NCBI GenBank assembly: GCA_963573305.1
Contig: OY754339.1
Location: 10,215,941-10,279,940, forward strand
Reading direction: 5' to 3'
From: Pyrrhosoma nymphula
Lineage: Eukaryota; Arthropoda; Insecta; Odonata; Coenagrionidae
DNA: 64,000 nucleotides
Shown here: piece after piece, positions 48,361 to 59,233 of the stretch
Numbering within the stretch: position 1 is the stretch's first letter
Layout: each line of letters opens with the position of its first letter
Position numbers and translations under genes: made by a program
Notes under the pieces: model-generated
Told to the model about the DNA's origin: nothing
The model's input: only the letters and a program-made list of their open reading frames with translations
The model's database searches: none

Positions 48361-48379
48361 CCACGTATAGACTCTAATG

Positions 48380-48610
48380 CCCATGATCGAACTCAGGCAT
48401 CAACCTGGAAGACGGTAGTTATCACTGAGAAATACACAAATGTGTTGGTACGTAGTCGTGCTGGTGCAAAGATACACCAAATGCATGAAAGTTTACAAAA
48501 TAAATCATTTGACTGATACAGGATTGGAACTCGTATCTCCTATAAACATTCGCATAAACCCCAGCCGTAATCCACACTGAACTAAGATTATTTGGTGGTG
48601 GAACTGGCCA
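48380..48610 (-). repeat. tRNA-headed SINE, family A, with two tRNA-like heads
   Basis: On the minus strand an A-box-like TTAGTTCAGTGTGG (48585-48572) and B box GAGTTCCAATCC (48542-48531) are followed by a body containing TTTGGTGTATCTTTGCACC and ACGACTACGTACCAA. Then comes a second head, TCTCAGTGATAACT (48430-48417) with GAGTTCGATCA (48394-48384). Box spacing fits a tRNA-derived pol III promoter. The body word recurs at 56975-57022 and a short part at 57160-57172. The tandem heads suggest a dimeric SINE or two adjacent insertions. Confidence 0.65.
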
Positions 48611-49057
48611 ACCCTCCGGACAAGCATGAGCAAGATCGTTTTTCAAAACACGGGTCTATCAAATGCCGGTCCGGAGTGGTCGCCCAAATTGTTTCCGATG
48701 GCAATTATTCCCCGCGTCTGGTTGATGAATACATTCATTAGCCAGACGACCAGCCGGGGAATCGAGAAGAAAATATATCTCATGAAGTAAACCCTCTTTA
48801 TCGACCCTTGATCGAACAGCTTTGGTCTTCAGACCACATTTTCCCCGTCAGCCATCCTAAGCTCAGACAAGCAGTTGACCCATCCCATATCTGCATCCCG
48901 TAAACAATGAGCCATGCTATGACTAGTTCCATAAACTAAAATGTCATAAACTCGGGGGAGAGCCCCGTTTTGGCTGGGACAAACCGAATCACGAGACGGA
49001 AAGTGATATTTTATCAAGCAAATATTTTCAGGCTTGACTTTATGGAACTCTTTCATA

Positions 49058-49231
49058 ATTAAAGAAAGAAGAAACTTCACACGGTATTTATCCACAGTTT
49101 TTATTGACACGGCCAACCCAGGTATCAACGGATATCCCTTGACACATGACGGTTATCCCTTGAAACCTGGGTCGGTAGTGTCAATAAAACAGTGTGAATT
49201 AATGCGATTTGAAGTTTCTTCTTTCTTTAAT
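49058..49231. repeat. 174-bp foldback element
   Basis: ATTAAAGAAAGAAGAAACTTC at 49058-49078 is matched exactly by its reverse complement at 49211-49231. Inside, ATTGACAC, ACCCAGGT, GATATCCCTTGACA and GGTTATCCCTTGAAACCTGG also pair across the centre with mismatches. The whole forms a long imperfect hairpin with 21-bp perfect outer arms. It resembles a foldback/MITE-like element. Flanking duplications are not clear. Confidence 0.85.
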
Positions 49232-49484
49232 GATATTTTATGGTTTGGTGGTTGGTTTAACGACCCATTATTATAGTTTCGTGAACCATAGAATTTAGCG
49301 TGAATTTCGTGGATCCGTTCATCCCCGTAGTCACCTGGAAGATATTCTCACCCGAAATCCCTCGCCTCCGGAAATCAACGCACCTGGAATGTGCTAAAAT
49401 TACGGTCAACCCCAACAATCCATTTCTGCAAACACCGGTCACAAACGCCTACCCGTCTACGCATCCATCCCCTATACACCTCTC

Positions 49485-49521
49485 CCATTCTCTCTCTCTC
49501 TCCCTCTCTCTCTCACTCTCA
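49485..49521 (+). repeat. CT microsatellite
   Basis: ATTCTCTCTCTCTCTCCCTCTCTCTCTCACTCTC is an interrupted (CT)n run. Confidence 0.9.
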
Positions 49522-49524
49522 GGG

Positions 49525-51090
49525 CCAATTAGCAGAATTTTTTCGTTGGCATGCCGTCACTCAGCCTCGCCGCTATCATCTCACCCTGAGGCCGTCGTAG
49601 CGACCTCGCGGGACACGACTTGCCACTCACACGTCCAGCCGAGATAATCCCTCCTTTTGCGTGTGACCATTTGGGAGGTAACTAGCTCTTGCCCCCCAAT
49701 TCCACCTTTCCCCGAGAGATATCGTCTCGGTGCATTCGCGGATAAACGCATCCCCTTTGCCACCGAGGTCTGCTTAAAGGCCATCGTAAAGCGCAGAGAT
49801 TCCTCGTCGTCTTGTCCACCCTTCGGTAAAGGGGCAAGGGACGGAAGCATTGTTGACCGAGGCGTTTGCACAGCACTTGTACTTCCCTAGGCAATTGCCG
49901 CTTTGCTGTTAGCTAACGGTGGATTGGGTAGTTAACTCTTGTCATTCTCGTCTTCTGCCATCATGCATAGCCTTCGGTGAGGGTGATTCCGTGAGCGAGG
50001 TGATACGATAGAGAGATCAGTTCTGTGATGGTTGCTTTAGCACTAGGTGGATGGCCAAGTTTTATTTTTGGTGGTTAAGTAGGCTCATTTATTTACAAAT
50101 TTATGATTATCTCTATTTAGTTACTCATTTTTTATTACATATTTAGCTCATCTATTGCGTGTTGAGGATAAAGCAAGAGTAGCTGAGATTGAAATAGGAA
50201 ATACTCGAGAAACGATTAAATATGCCAGCCTGTTTATTTAAGATTTATTCCTCATTTGAAAAACGTTACTAGGGATTGAGTTGATTAAGAGATTCTGAGA
50301 TCGTTGCGTGATAAGAATGACTCCTCATGCTTTAATGTTTGGTTGGATATTTCTCTTAATTTTCCGCTTTTGTCTGCTTCACATTTCATCTCACACACCT
50401 CAGCCTCACATTTGAGCTTCAAATCTCCGTGGTTGTCAATAGTTCTTCCAAGAGATGAGTGATACTTCATGATCGCACGCTACAATTTTTACCAAGAAAT
50501 ATTAAAGCCTTGCCTGCTCAAAAATTTCCTTAGGATTGTTGCTGATAATGATGAAATAGAAGACGCAACATGTTCCGCGCCTTGTGGAGTTCCAATAGAT
50601 CAGAAGCAGTGATCGGTATTCTCATTGGATGAAACTTTCTCATGTGTTTCAACGGGTTTGGGACTCATCTCTGCCGACTTTTTGAAGAACGACTAACTCT
50701 TCATATTCAGTGATTTCAAACGCCGTTTTCCTCAAATTTAGTCTCGTGGTCTGGGATCAAGTTTCGCGTCGTCTGAAAAAACGGCATCCTGGAAGCCTGC
50801 GAGTGGTTCATTGGTAAGGATGGAGTCCCTGACTTGGTGACACACTTTTGAAACCTTTGTTCAGATGATAGGTCTTGAAAATATCAGAAAAATCGTTATT
50901 CTCATTCATTTTCATCCATACTTTTATTCTTTTCAGAAGAAAATTTGATACAAAACTTAAATGGCTGCATCTGGTGGCTGATCCTTTTTGGGATAAGAAC
51001 AGTCAAAAAAGAGGTTAATCATTAACTTTAGGCCTGGCTTTATTCTAATATTTTCTTTCATACTGCTTTCTTTACATACCTCTTTTGTAA
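49525..51090. other. Non-coding DNA
   Basis: 49540-49890 is GC-richer, with open frames on both strands, but neither product is recognised. 49900-51090 is AT-rich with no gene or repeat match. Confidence 0.4.
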
Positions 51091-51104
51091 TAATTTAAGA
51101 CAAA

Positions 51105-51365
51105 TGAGGAAGTGCTTGACATGGTTGATGTGGAGAGGAAACCTTTGGATATGATTAGGGATAAGCAGGGTAGGTGGCTGTAAGGGGTAATGAGGGGCGA
51201 TGGGTTGCTCATAGCCGCGATAGACGGAAGGATGCTGGACTAGCGGGGAAGGGGAGGAAAGAGAAAATGTTTCATCGACGAGATGAAGAAGGGTAAGACG
51301 CACGCTGAGATGAAGAAAGAAATACTTGAGGTAGATAGGGTCCTGCATGTGTGCAAAAACCAATA
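51105..51365 (+). pseudogene. RTE-like LINE C-terminal fragment
   Basis: The plus frame reads RTNEEVLDMVDVERKPLDMI, then a stop, MRGDGLLIAAIDGRMLD, a stop, RGRGGKRKCFIDEMKKGK and HAEMKKEILEVDR. This is the same region as 45478-45604 joined to that of 25185-25350, which ties the three fragments to one LINE family. Two stops inactivate it. Poorly conserved basic tails like this end RTE-type polyproteins. Confidence 0.68.
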
Positions 51366-51369
51366 GGGT

Positions 51370-53285
51370 TATTTTTACTTTCATTAAATCTGAGGTTACT
51401 TTAATGGAGGATTTATTTTTGCATCACTTCATGCACGCTCCCATGTTCTTAAAACTGAATTTATTCCTCCTCTGAAGACTAAACGACGGCTAAAACGACG
51501 TCAACACTTTACGCTCATGTCCCGAAGAACAAGATCCGAAGAAAAACTCAAATATGGATGCAAACGTCCCACAGTAGGAATGGATAGGTCCCTTTGCATT
51601 ACCCTGCATAGGACCCTGCACGTGTAGAAATCAGTAGGATTTTTATTCTGAGTTTCATTAAAACCTTTAAATTATATTAATGAATGATTTATTTATGCAT
51701 CACGTCGTGTTAACTCTCTTGCTCTTAACACTCCAGATGTTAAGACAATTCTTAAGAGTCACTTGAGCTATGTATAAAAGTTGGCGATAATGGAGTCTAC
51801 AATTTTATAGCCGTGTATTAGAGAACAAGGACCGTATAAAAAGTAAAATGCGGAGGAATGAGCCCAACAGAAGGAATGGAATATCGGTATCGCGGGTTGT
51901 ATTTCATATATTCGATCGAGGGAACGGATTGACTTTTGGAGGTGGTGGAGGCCTGGTTGGTGGAAGTTGTGTATAGCGGCGTCGGACGTTGGCTCGGGGA
52001 CACTGCGGGGAATTCAGTCCTGCCGGGGAGGAGAGGGAGGCGACTTGCGGTCGGGAGGTAAGGGCGACCGTCAGTTTGACGGACGGCCTTGTGCATTTTG
52101 GAGAGGGAGAGGATTTCTGGGGTGGGTGGCATGAGGTGCGAGGGGGTGGGGGGAGAATGGAGTGCTGTGGGGCTGGGAGAGCACCCAACACCAAGGTCCG
52201 TTCTATGTGGTCGATTCACTGTCACTCCGGGAATGTAATCTCCGCTCGTCTGACGGAATGTTCCAGATCCCTCTCCTCCTTCGCCCCGACCAAACCTAGC
52301 CCCACCATCCCTGTTAGTAAAGTAAAGCAAGTAATGTATTGCTTTCGTCATCAGTGCGTTGCTGATTTTTTGTCGTACCCGCATGAGAGAAAGCTTAAGG
52401 TTACCAGTTGATAGAAATTTGCATCCGAGACAACCCCGTTCGAGAATGCATTTAAATTGATTCACAAATCCATATCTAAAGATACTTTGATCGATGACAC
52501 AAGTATAAAGTGAAAAATAATTCATTTAAATATTTCTGCTGCTATCAACTATTGCTTCTCAAAACATACTTTTTGTACATACATAAACAAACATACATAA
52601 ACAATTGTTCTCCTTAGCCAATATCTAAGATTTTGTCAGCTTAAGATATTTTTCTTTATTCTTTATTTCTTCTACTGTAAGCACTTTTGGCTTATCTATA
52701 CAAACTTTTGGTTGAAAAGAGTGAAATTTATTTGTTAAAATGGCTTATTTTTCCTGCCATATCTGAGAAGGAGAAATCTGTTAGGTATAGCACGAATTAC
52801 ATGAACTATATTTAACACCTTAATCAGTATAAAAATGATTTACTGGGAGTGCTTATATCTAAATAATCTATAATCTTATATCTAAATAATAATAAAATTT
52901 ATATAAAATAGAATAACCTAGAAAAAATAGATGATGTATTTGTGTTAAAGTTTTACAACAAAGTTCAAACAAGTCAGTCTTAAAGTTTCACTCACAATGA
53001 TAATTGGCTGCACGAATATCATCAACACCATAGGTTGTGCTCAAATTCCCAACCACTTGTGCCAAAATTCTCTGTCTCCTTTCACGGAAGTAACAGGAGA
53101 CGTGATTCTGTTGTTTGACTTATCTAAGCCTGCGGATGATGGTGGAACATATACACATTGTTTCACATGTCACCTGAAGAAAATGTCAAAGGGTGTAAAG
53201 TCTGGAGAACTTTGGAGTATAAGAGCGTAGTTCCAAGTCTTAATAAATTGCTCTCCACATAGAACTTACCCCAAAAAAGGTCGCT
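51370..53285. other. Non-coding DNA with GC-rich patch
   Basis: 51900-52300 is GC-rich and open on both strands (235 codons on minus, 140 on plus). Both products are low-complexity (Pro/Ser/Thr or Gly/Arg/Glu) and overlap antisense, so I do not call a gene. 52852-52890 has a short direct repeat of CTTATATCTAAATAAT. The rest is AT-rich. Confidence 0.4.
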
Positions 53286-53290
53286 GAGCT

Positions 53291-53897
53291 ACCTATCACG
53301 CGAGCGGTCGCGTGTGAGACTTTTTCTCACACTCAGATGTACCAGTATCTATCATAGAGCGTTTATTGGCAATATATTACACTATATTTAGATTTAATTT
53401 ATTTATCTAAATGTTCATCTGAAACAATGATTTACAAAGATACACAATTACTGATACAATTACATAATCATTGCAACGTTTACTGGCGATGATATCATTG
53501 GGTATTAAAGAAGAAAATTACCATTCTCAAGGAGAAATATTTATTTATGAGAACATACTTTCTCATGACTCATAAATTTGCATTAACGTATCTCCTCTCC
53601 AAGAAATGAATCAACTTTGCCCGCATGTTGCGAAAGTGTAAAACAACTGAGTGATACAAAAACACTAAAGTCAGTGGTCGCGCGATGAGGAAAAGTCTCA
53701 CACCTTGTAGCCGACGGTATCAGACATATCACTACACAGCTGCGGGCGCTTCATGCATACTTTTTGGGACGGTCGGTCAATAGGAAGAGGTAAAAAGTCA
53801 GCTAGAAGGAAAGGGAACTTATTCTAACTCATGATTACAAAGTTTGCACAAGTTTAAATTTGGTGTGAGAGAAAATCTCATAGCGCGAGCAATGGTA
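53291..53897. mobile_element. Candidate non-autonomous DNA transposon with TIR-like ends
   Basis: The left end (53291-53332) reads ACCTATCACGCGAGCGGTCG then CGTGTGAGACTTTTTCTCACAC. The right end, on the minus strand (53897-53863), reads ACCATTGCTCGCGCTATGAG then ATTTTCTCTCACAC. A third related motif, GGTCGCGCGATGAGGAAAAG then TCTCACACC, lies inside at 53676-53704. Ends agree in order but only partly in sequence. No open frame and no clear target-site duplication were seen. It is possibly a MITE of the piggyBac or other cut-and-paste type; the superfamily is undetermined. Confidence 0.45.
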
Positions 53898-54023
53898 GGT
53901 CACAATTTGCTCTGAAAAATCTCCATCTTCACTGAAACTCAAATTAGGATACTCAGTATGGGAATCCAGTATCCCAGCCACCATAAAACCTAGTCCTTTC
54001 TTTATTTAATTAATAAAGTTGTA

Positions 54024-54076
54024 GTACATCTACATGATACCCTGCGATCCTCAAGGGTGTGTCGTAGGGGGTGAGT
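54024..54076 (-). repeat. LINE 3' tail copy
   Basis: TACATCTACATGATACCC, TGCGATCCTCAAGGGTG, TGTCGTAGGGGGTGAG match the tail at 46935-47005 in order and orientation, with mismatches. 5'-truncated. Confidence 0.6.
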
Positions 54077-54079
54077 TAT

Positions 54080-55780
54080 CATCAACATGAATTGCACTAC
54101 ACCCGATTAATGTCATAATTCTATTGATGCGTTGATTAAAACCTTTAAATAATTTTCAAAAAGCGAAATTTCGCAAGAATGTACTACACTATAGGTATGC
54201 AGCCAATGTTAAAGGGACCGTTAGCATTGATGTTTTAGCCACTACATGATAAAAACAGTTGCGGGCAGGAAAGTTTTTAAAATCGGGTCATTCTTTCTGA
54301 CACATAGTTGACCCAATCTGATCCACTCGAATGTTACACGGTCCAGTAACCCATTCCAGGAGGAATTGGGTATTTTCCACGTATTTCAAACTATCGATAT
54401 TCTGATTCAGTTACTTGAACTTATTGTATTGGCTAAAAATTTTCTTATTAAATTGTATGAATTTCGGTTTTAAAAGCTTTAGAAAGTAGAAGGTTACGAA
54501 AGCTCCCGAGCACACTCCAAAAACAACCGAATGGCCTGTGACGTCATTTTCGCTGTTTACATTTAGACCCAGGCGTTTCCTTATGCTTATAGTGGTAACA
54601 AATGCGGCGAAATTAGTTTCTGACGTGTTCGCGTTTCTAGATATGCCTTTAAATGGCATCTAAGTAAGGGATATAGATGGTGTTTTTTGCCACAATGTAC
54701 GAATACATCGGTTGAAACACCGAACAAGAAATTTATTCACGCAATCACGACATTGAATGATTGAAATTTCTTCCTTGGATTCCTGAATGTCCACCCGTAA
54801 AAATGTATACTTTACTCCGCACTTTGTGTTCTGGACATATTCTTGCAATGACTGTGCACAGTGGTCCATCTCTCTTTACTTGGATGTATCCTATAGCATT
54901 ATCACCATAACTCTCACGAGAAGCTTTATAATATAACAACACTTAAATTTAACTTTGAAAAGACATTTAGGAGATGATAATCTATTTTTAGGCATTTCTA
55001 CAGCAGATAAGCCACTTCTAGAAACCTCCTCTACAAACAATCACTAATTAGCAAATAAAAAATTAACGTTTTAAGTGTGTCGAGTATTGGCAGCACAAAC
55101 ATTTGGCGAGTACTGTGTTATGTTGATATGTTACTAAGATACTGTTTGTTTACTGTTGCATGGACTGATATGGACTTCGATAAAGAAAGAAGTATCATAA
55201 TGATTATGAGTGCATTGGAAAAACAGTTAATAAAGTTCATACACCAAATACATAATTATTTGTATCAAAATTGATATAAAACAGTAATGACGATTTTAAA
55301 AGCAAACTTTAGGCTTACATTTTTTGGACTTTAGCTCAACGAATTTCCGCAGCATTAAATCGCTCGTCCTTCTTCATTAAAACGCCTACCATAAACATAT
55401 CCACTTTGGGTAAATTATCTTATGTGGTTTTAATAAAACCATTGCACGCGATAGTCTTTGTTTTCAATGAAAAATCTTTAAATATACGGTAGATCTTCTA
55501 CAGTTACTCACTTTCTCCCTCACATCCGTCTATCGCTCAGCGAAAATGACGTCAAGCCAATCAGATTTCGTTTCGCAGCGGCGTAAAAAAATTTGAAATT
55601 TCGACTATTTTAATCATAAATATCTCAATTAATATTGAATCAATTTTAAAACTACTTTCACTACGCAAGCTTGTTCGAGTTTAAGTAACATATAAAGATC
55701 CGTAAACTTAAATTTAAAATTTTGGAAAATACCCAATTCCAGTTGACGAAATCCCATTACCAAAAATCATACTTCCCCCT
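54080..55780. other. AT-rich DNA with unrecognised frames
   Basis: Two adjacent minus frames (54660-54869 and 54411-54659) share a reading frame and are separated by one TAG. The products (VDIQESKEEISIIQCRD..., LGLNVNSENDVTGHSVVF...) are not recognised. TGACGTCATTTTCGCTG at 54539-54555 recurs inverted at 55538-55554. Confidence 0.3.
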
Positions 55781-55789
55781 CCTTCATAT

Positions 55790-56335
55790 TCAATCCCGGC
55801 AGCAAACGACAGCACAGGTCCGTCCGTCGCCGGGGTCGTGTCTAATTTGCCCGCCAGGGTGCAGGGTTGTGTCAGGAGGGGGGGGGGGGTGAGGGGTGGT
55901 GGACGGGGGGAGGTACGGGAGACCCTGAGGTCGATCCTTGCGTGCGCTCCAATCCGATCCACGTGCGTGCGTTCACTGGGGTTAGTCTGCTACTCTCTCT
56001 GTGCACACGTTTTGTCGCGAGCTCCCTCTCTCTCTACCTCTCCCTGGATTTGGTTTAGGTCACCGCGGCGGCGGCGGTGGCCATTCGTGGGCAGTGGAGT
56101 GAGCAGTGGTTGAGGGGGGCGGGGGGGGGGGGGGATTTGGAGTAATAGCGGCGGGAGGATGGTGGGGAGGAGTAAGGGAGGCTTGCGTCGACGTGCATTC
56201 TGAGGCCAATGACGAATGGTACCGGAATCCAAGTGCACTGCACTTTGAGCGCAGGGGCGGCTGCCCCTCTCCTCCCTCCACCCCCCTCTCATTCCGACCC
56301 CCCCACCCCCGAGGTGCTTCTCTCGTGCTTTGAAA
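55790..56335. promoter_or_regulatory. GC-rich, CpG-rich island with long G runs
   Basis: This block contrasts sharply with its AT-rich surroundings. It has G runs at 55878-55889 (12) and 56121-56134 (14), a CGG repeat at 56065-56079, and many CpG. It could be the promoter or first exon of a gene outside the window's readable part. Open frames here are low-complexity on both strands and not credible as proteins. The promoter role is inference. Confidence 0.35.
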
Positions 56336-56463
56336 TCATACCCTTTCACTCCGTTATCATTCCAGTGAATTGGAATGCACGTCCTTTTGTCACAACTCTC
56401 TCCGCTGCAGCAGTTTCTCCCGTGCGGAAGTGCTTCTTGGGATGGACTGTCTTCCTCGCAAGG

Positions 56464-56516
56464 CTCATCTACATTACATACATATTACTCTGCGAGCCAA
56501 TTCAATGTATGAGAAT
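56464..56516 (-). repeat. LINE 3' tail copy
   Basis: CATCTACATTACATACATATTACTCTGCGAGCC AATTCAATGTATG parallels the other tails at 46.9, 54.0 and 58.2 kb. It breaks off before the GTGTGGC word, so it is the shortest copy. Confidence 0.5.
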
Positions 56517-56974
56517 ATTTTTAGATTTTACGATGCATAGTCTATAAGAGGATAGGTAACCCGTGCGAAAATTTCGCACTTTCACGCTATCTGGGAATAA
56601 GTATGTTAAGGAAACGGTGTAATTGGGTTTTAAATAGAGAAGAAGGTGTATCATAAAGTACTTTCTTTATACTTGATTTCTCGCAAAAATATACAAAATA
56701 TATAAATACAACACAGGCAAGAGAGTTTATTGATACTTTTAAGTCAAATTAAAGGGTAAATAGTGAAATTTCAGATTGAGATTGTATTTTTCGTCAGACG
56801 CCGGTCATTCAACGTTTAAAATGATACCTCATTTATCACTGTAGGTGCAGTATTAACGGAGCATATACGGAATGACAGAAAAAGACACTCCTCATAGTCT
56901 ATAAGGAATGTCGGATGATTATATATTTCAATCAGTAATAGCTAACATTTTTTTCAATCATAGTGGTAACACAA

Positions 56975-57185
56975 ATTATTTGGTACGCAGTCACGCTCAC
57001 GGGTGCAAACATATACACCAAGCTGGGTGAAATTCGACTAAAAAAATAATAAAGATGGCTTAGTGGCTAACAAACCTGAATGGCGGTTGGGAGATATGAG
57101 TTCGAATCCCGGTCAAGGTGGAAGTTTTTATGGCGTTATTTTTTTTAGGCAAATCTCCCTCTTTGGTGTATAACAAACAAATTGA
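56975..57185. repeat. tRNA-headed SINE, family A, with inverted partial body
   Basis: On the plus strand ATGGCTTAGTGGCTAAC (57055-57071) is a good pol III A box and GAGTTCGAATCCCGG (57098-57112) a good B box, followed by a body ending CTTTGGTGTATAAC. Upstream, 56979-57020 carries TGGTACGCAGTCACGCTCAC and GGTGCAAACATATACACCA, which is the family A body seen at 48.4-48.5 kb but in the opposite orientation to this head. So a minus-oriented body fragment abuts a plus-oriented head. The best explanation is two insertions or an inverted rearrangement. Confidence 0.65.
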
Positions 57186-57189
57186 TGAA

Positions 57190-58230
57190 GTATTTTTTTT
57201 TTAATTGGTAGTCTAGTTAGTAAAATTATATTCGAGTAATATCGCTCGAACTGCGTCGGATTCGAAGTGAATTTTTGTCTAAAAATACCGATGCAAAGAA
57301 ATGTTAGGTCATATCATAGAGTAAGGTATGAGAGGGCTAACGCCCATGTTCAGGAGCGTCATACGTTTTGACGTAGTTACGGAACTGTTGCATAGATGTC
57401 ACTACGGTCGTCGGTTCCACAGCCGCGCAATTCGAATCCCTTTTCGCTGCGTCCCATGCGTGTCTCGCTCCGCGTTCATCCCGCAACGAAACCAATAGGA
57501 CTTGAATTGATAACGGGGGAAGAACTGCTGACGCGTCGGACTGGAGGATAGAAGCCGAGAAGCTCCGAGAGCTCAGACAGCTTCGGCAAAGCTCCGAAAA
57601 AACGTCAACGTTTGCGGTTGAGTCGTATGTGTAAGAGAATTTTCAGGTTTAAGCGTTCCGTTGAAGGCTTATCTACTATCGCTATAGAGTTTATGGCTCC
57701 AGATTACTTGCTTACTTCTTTATCTTGGGTGCTGTTTAGTGGTTTTCCATTAGTATTTTAATAAAATAATGACTGAAAATGCCATCGATGTTTAATTGTT
57801 CCCACTTGTGAAACGGAACTACAGAAGGTTTTCGGTATTTTGAGGATATGAATTCGCTGCCCAACCAATTAGCCAACGTTGCTGACATTACTTTTGATTG
57901 TAAAGGCGCAAAAGAAATCACGGGAAGATAATATAAATTCCCACAGTTGGAAACAGGGTTTGATTCCAAACTTTTCGGAATTTATTCTTCGACGTTGTAA
58001 ACGACTTTGACGAACAATCATCTACAATTTTCAAGTTACAACTTTCTGATATTGTACATGCGCATGTTTGTCATTCAAAACAATAGAATTGTAGAATATT
58101 TTATAATAATTGATAATTGTCTAATTTATTCATTAGTACTTATTTAAACGTTTTCCCGCCCTACTCTGAAGTACTTGAAACATGTTTAACTTGGGTATGG
58201 AGGCAAATATTTTTTTGTGATTACGGCGGA
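57190..58230. other. Non-coding DNA
   Basis: 57310-57640 is GC-richer, with AGCTCCGAGAGCTCAGAC-type short inverted words. The 77-codon minus frame at 57736-57969 is unrecognised. No gene. Confidence 0.35.
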
Positions 58231-58247
58231 ATGAATCAATATTTGCA

Positions 58248-58293
58248 TATCCCCCTGCAATCCGACGTAAGGGCGTGTGGCAGGGGGTGTAGG
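58248..58293 (-). repeat. LINE 3' tail next to an RT fragment
   Basis: CATATCCCCCTGCAATCCG, ACGTAAGGGCGTGTGGCAGG, GGGTG matches the other tails. The CR1/jockey-like RT fragment at 58450-58965 lies just upstream on the same strand, which links the tail to that LINE. Confidence 0.65.
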
Positions 58294-58449
58294 GAACCAA
58301 TAGTAATAGCAAAAGGGGAAAACGTTTAGGGATCTGGATGGGGAATGGGATGATTGGATGACGTTTATATGTAAATAGTGTTTCTATTATGGTTGTGAAT
58401 GGTTTGTGGGAAAAATAAGTTTTTAATCACTGTGTTCGACAGTCTATCT

Positions 58450-58965
58450 CTCTAATTTTGTCACTGTTGCGTCTGAATCGCAGAGGTAGTATTGAAATAA
58501 CTTTATACCTGCCGTGACAGTCAGGAACTCAGTCGATTCGAATGTATCTAATGATCTTAATCTGGCGTGTAATCTTCGAATCATCAGAGATTTCCACCCA
58601 AGTTCTTCTAAAGCCGCTTGACACTTTTTGATCTTTCGTAGGGATTACTGACGAAGGTCGCTTGCTTACCTATGTATCTTGTTAAATTTACGAATGAAGT
58701 CTTTATTTTCTGGATCCCAAATACTAGCGGAGTACTCGAGGTGCGGTTTTACCAATGAAAAAATGTATTTTTGTTTTACTTTATTCAGCGTTATATATAA
58801 AAGCATTTTTTGCCGACTTCCGATTCGCTCACCGCATTTCAACCCAAAGCTTTGTTTTGATAGGTGAGGGTAAAGCTCACTCCGTACTAAGCCATTGGCG
58901 TGAGAAATTCTCACATCCAGGGTAGGGGGGCCAGTTCCTTTCCCTGGCCACTTGCAATTTCCCAC
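58450..58965 (-). pseudogene. CR1/jockey-like LINE reverse transcriptase C-terminal fragment
   Basis: The minus strand reads KVKQKYIFSLVKPHLEYSAS then IWDPENKDFIRKFNKIHR. The YK.LV+P.LEYAS.VWDP......LE..Q+ pattern is the conserved thumb region of CR1/jockey-type LINE RTs. After a stop and frame changes, CQAALEELGWKSL, RRLHARLRSLDTFES match the following ML.ELGW.SL..RR...RL segment. The upstream catalytic core is missing, so this is a 5'-truncated dead copy. It ends in the tail at 58248-58293. Confidence 0.82.
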
Positions 58966-59092
58966 GAAGTTATGACAGAAAATATCACCGCGAGGATTTT
59001 AGGTGGGAGTGGGCAGAGAGGCTTCATTGGGAATCGAACCCGGGACCACCCGGGCCGCAGCCAAGTGACTTCCGATTTATTCTCCTTTTCAT
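58912..59092 (-). repeat. tRNA-headed SINE-like repeat
   Basis: On the minus strand GGCTGCGGCCCGGGTGGTCC is followed by CGGGTTCGATTCCC (perfect pol III B box, plus-strand 59031-59044). Compared with the family B heads at 24.6 and 45.2 kb, the A-box side and the GGTCCCG side are present but the intervening CTGCTAACCC stretch is missing. The body (CCTCTCTGCCCACTCCCACC...) differs, so membership of family B is tentative. It overlaps the start of the LINE fragment's open frame, whose first 20 or so codons are therefore SINE-derived. Confidence 0.55.
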
Positions 59093-59233
59093 ACAAAAAA
59101 CGTTCAACAGCAGCTGTCGGTGGTAGGCTAAAACCATTAGTGGCGTCTAAAAATTTGTCTCATTTCCCATTTTTAGTAGGTACATACCTATTTGTTTGTC
59201 TTTGGAATCGTTATCAGGTATTTCTTTTAAATG

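Noticed and set aside
48707..48762. Imperfect inverted repeat TTCCCCGCGTCTGG...CCAGACG...CGGGGAA
   Set aside because: The arms are interrupted by a several-base insertion and are short. It may be chance in a GC-rich patch.
51818..52525. 235-codon minus frame overlapping a 140-codon plus frame
   Set aside because: Both are open because the block is GC-rich. Products are Pro/Ser or Gly/Arg/Glu-rich and no family is recognisable.
57051..57112. Functional tRNA gene
   Set aside because: A and B boxes are good, but no acceptor stem pairs and no anticodon arm could be drawn. The shared body with 48.4 kb indicates a SINE.
59031..59044. tRNA gene from the perfect B box GGTTCGATTCC
   Set aside because: The head is shortened, with no cloverleaf; it fits a SINE-like repeat.
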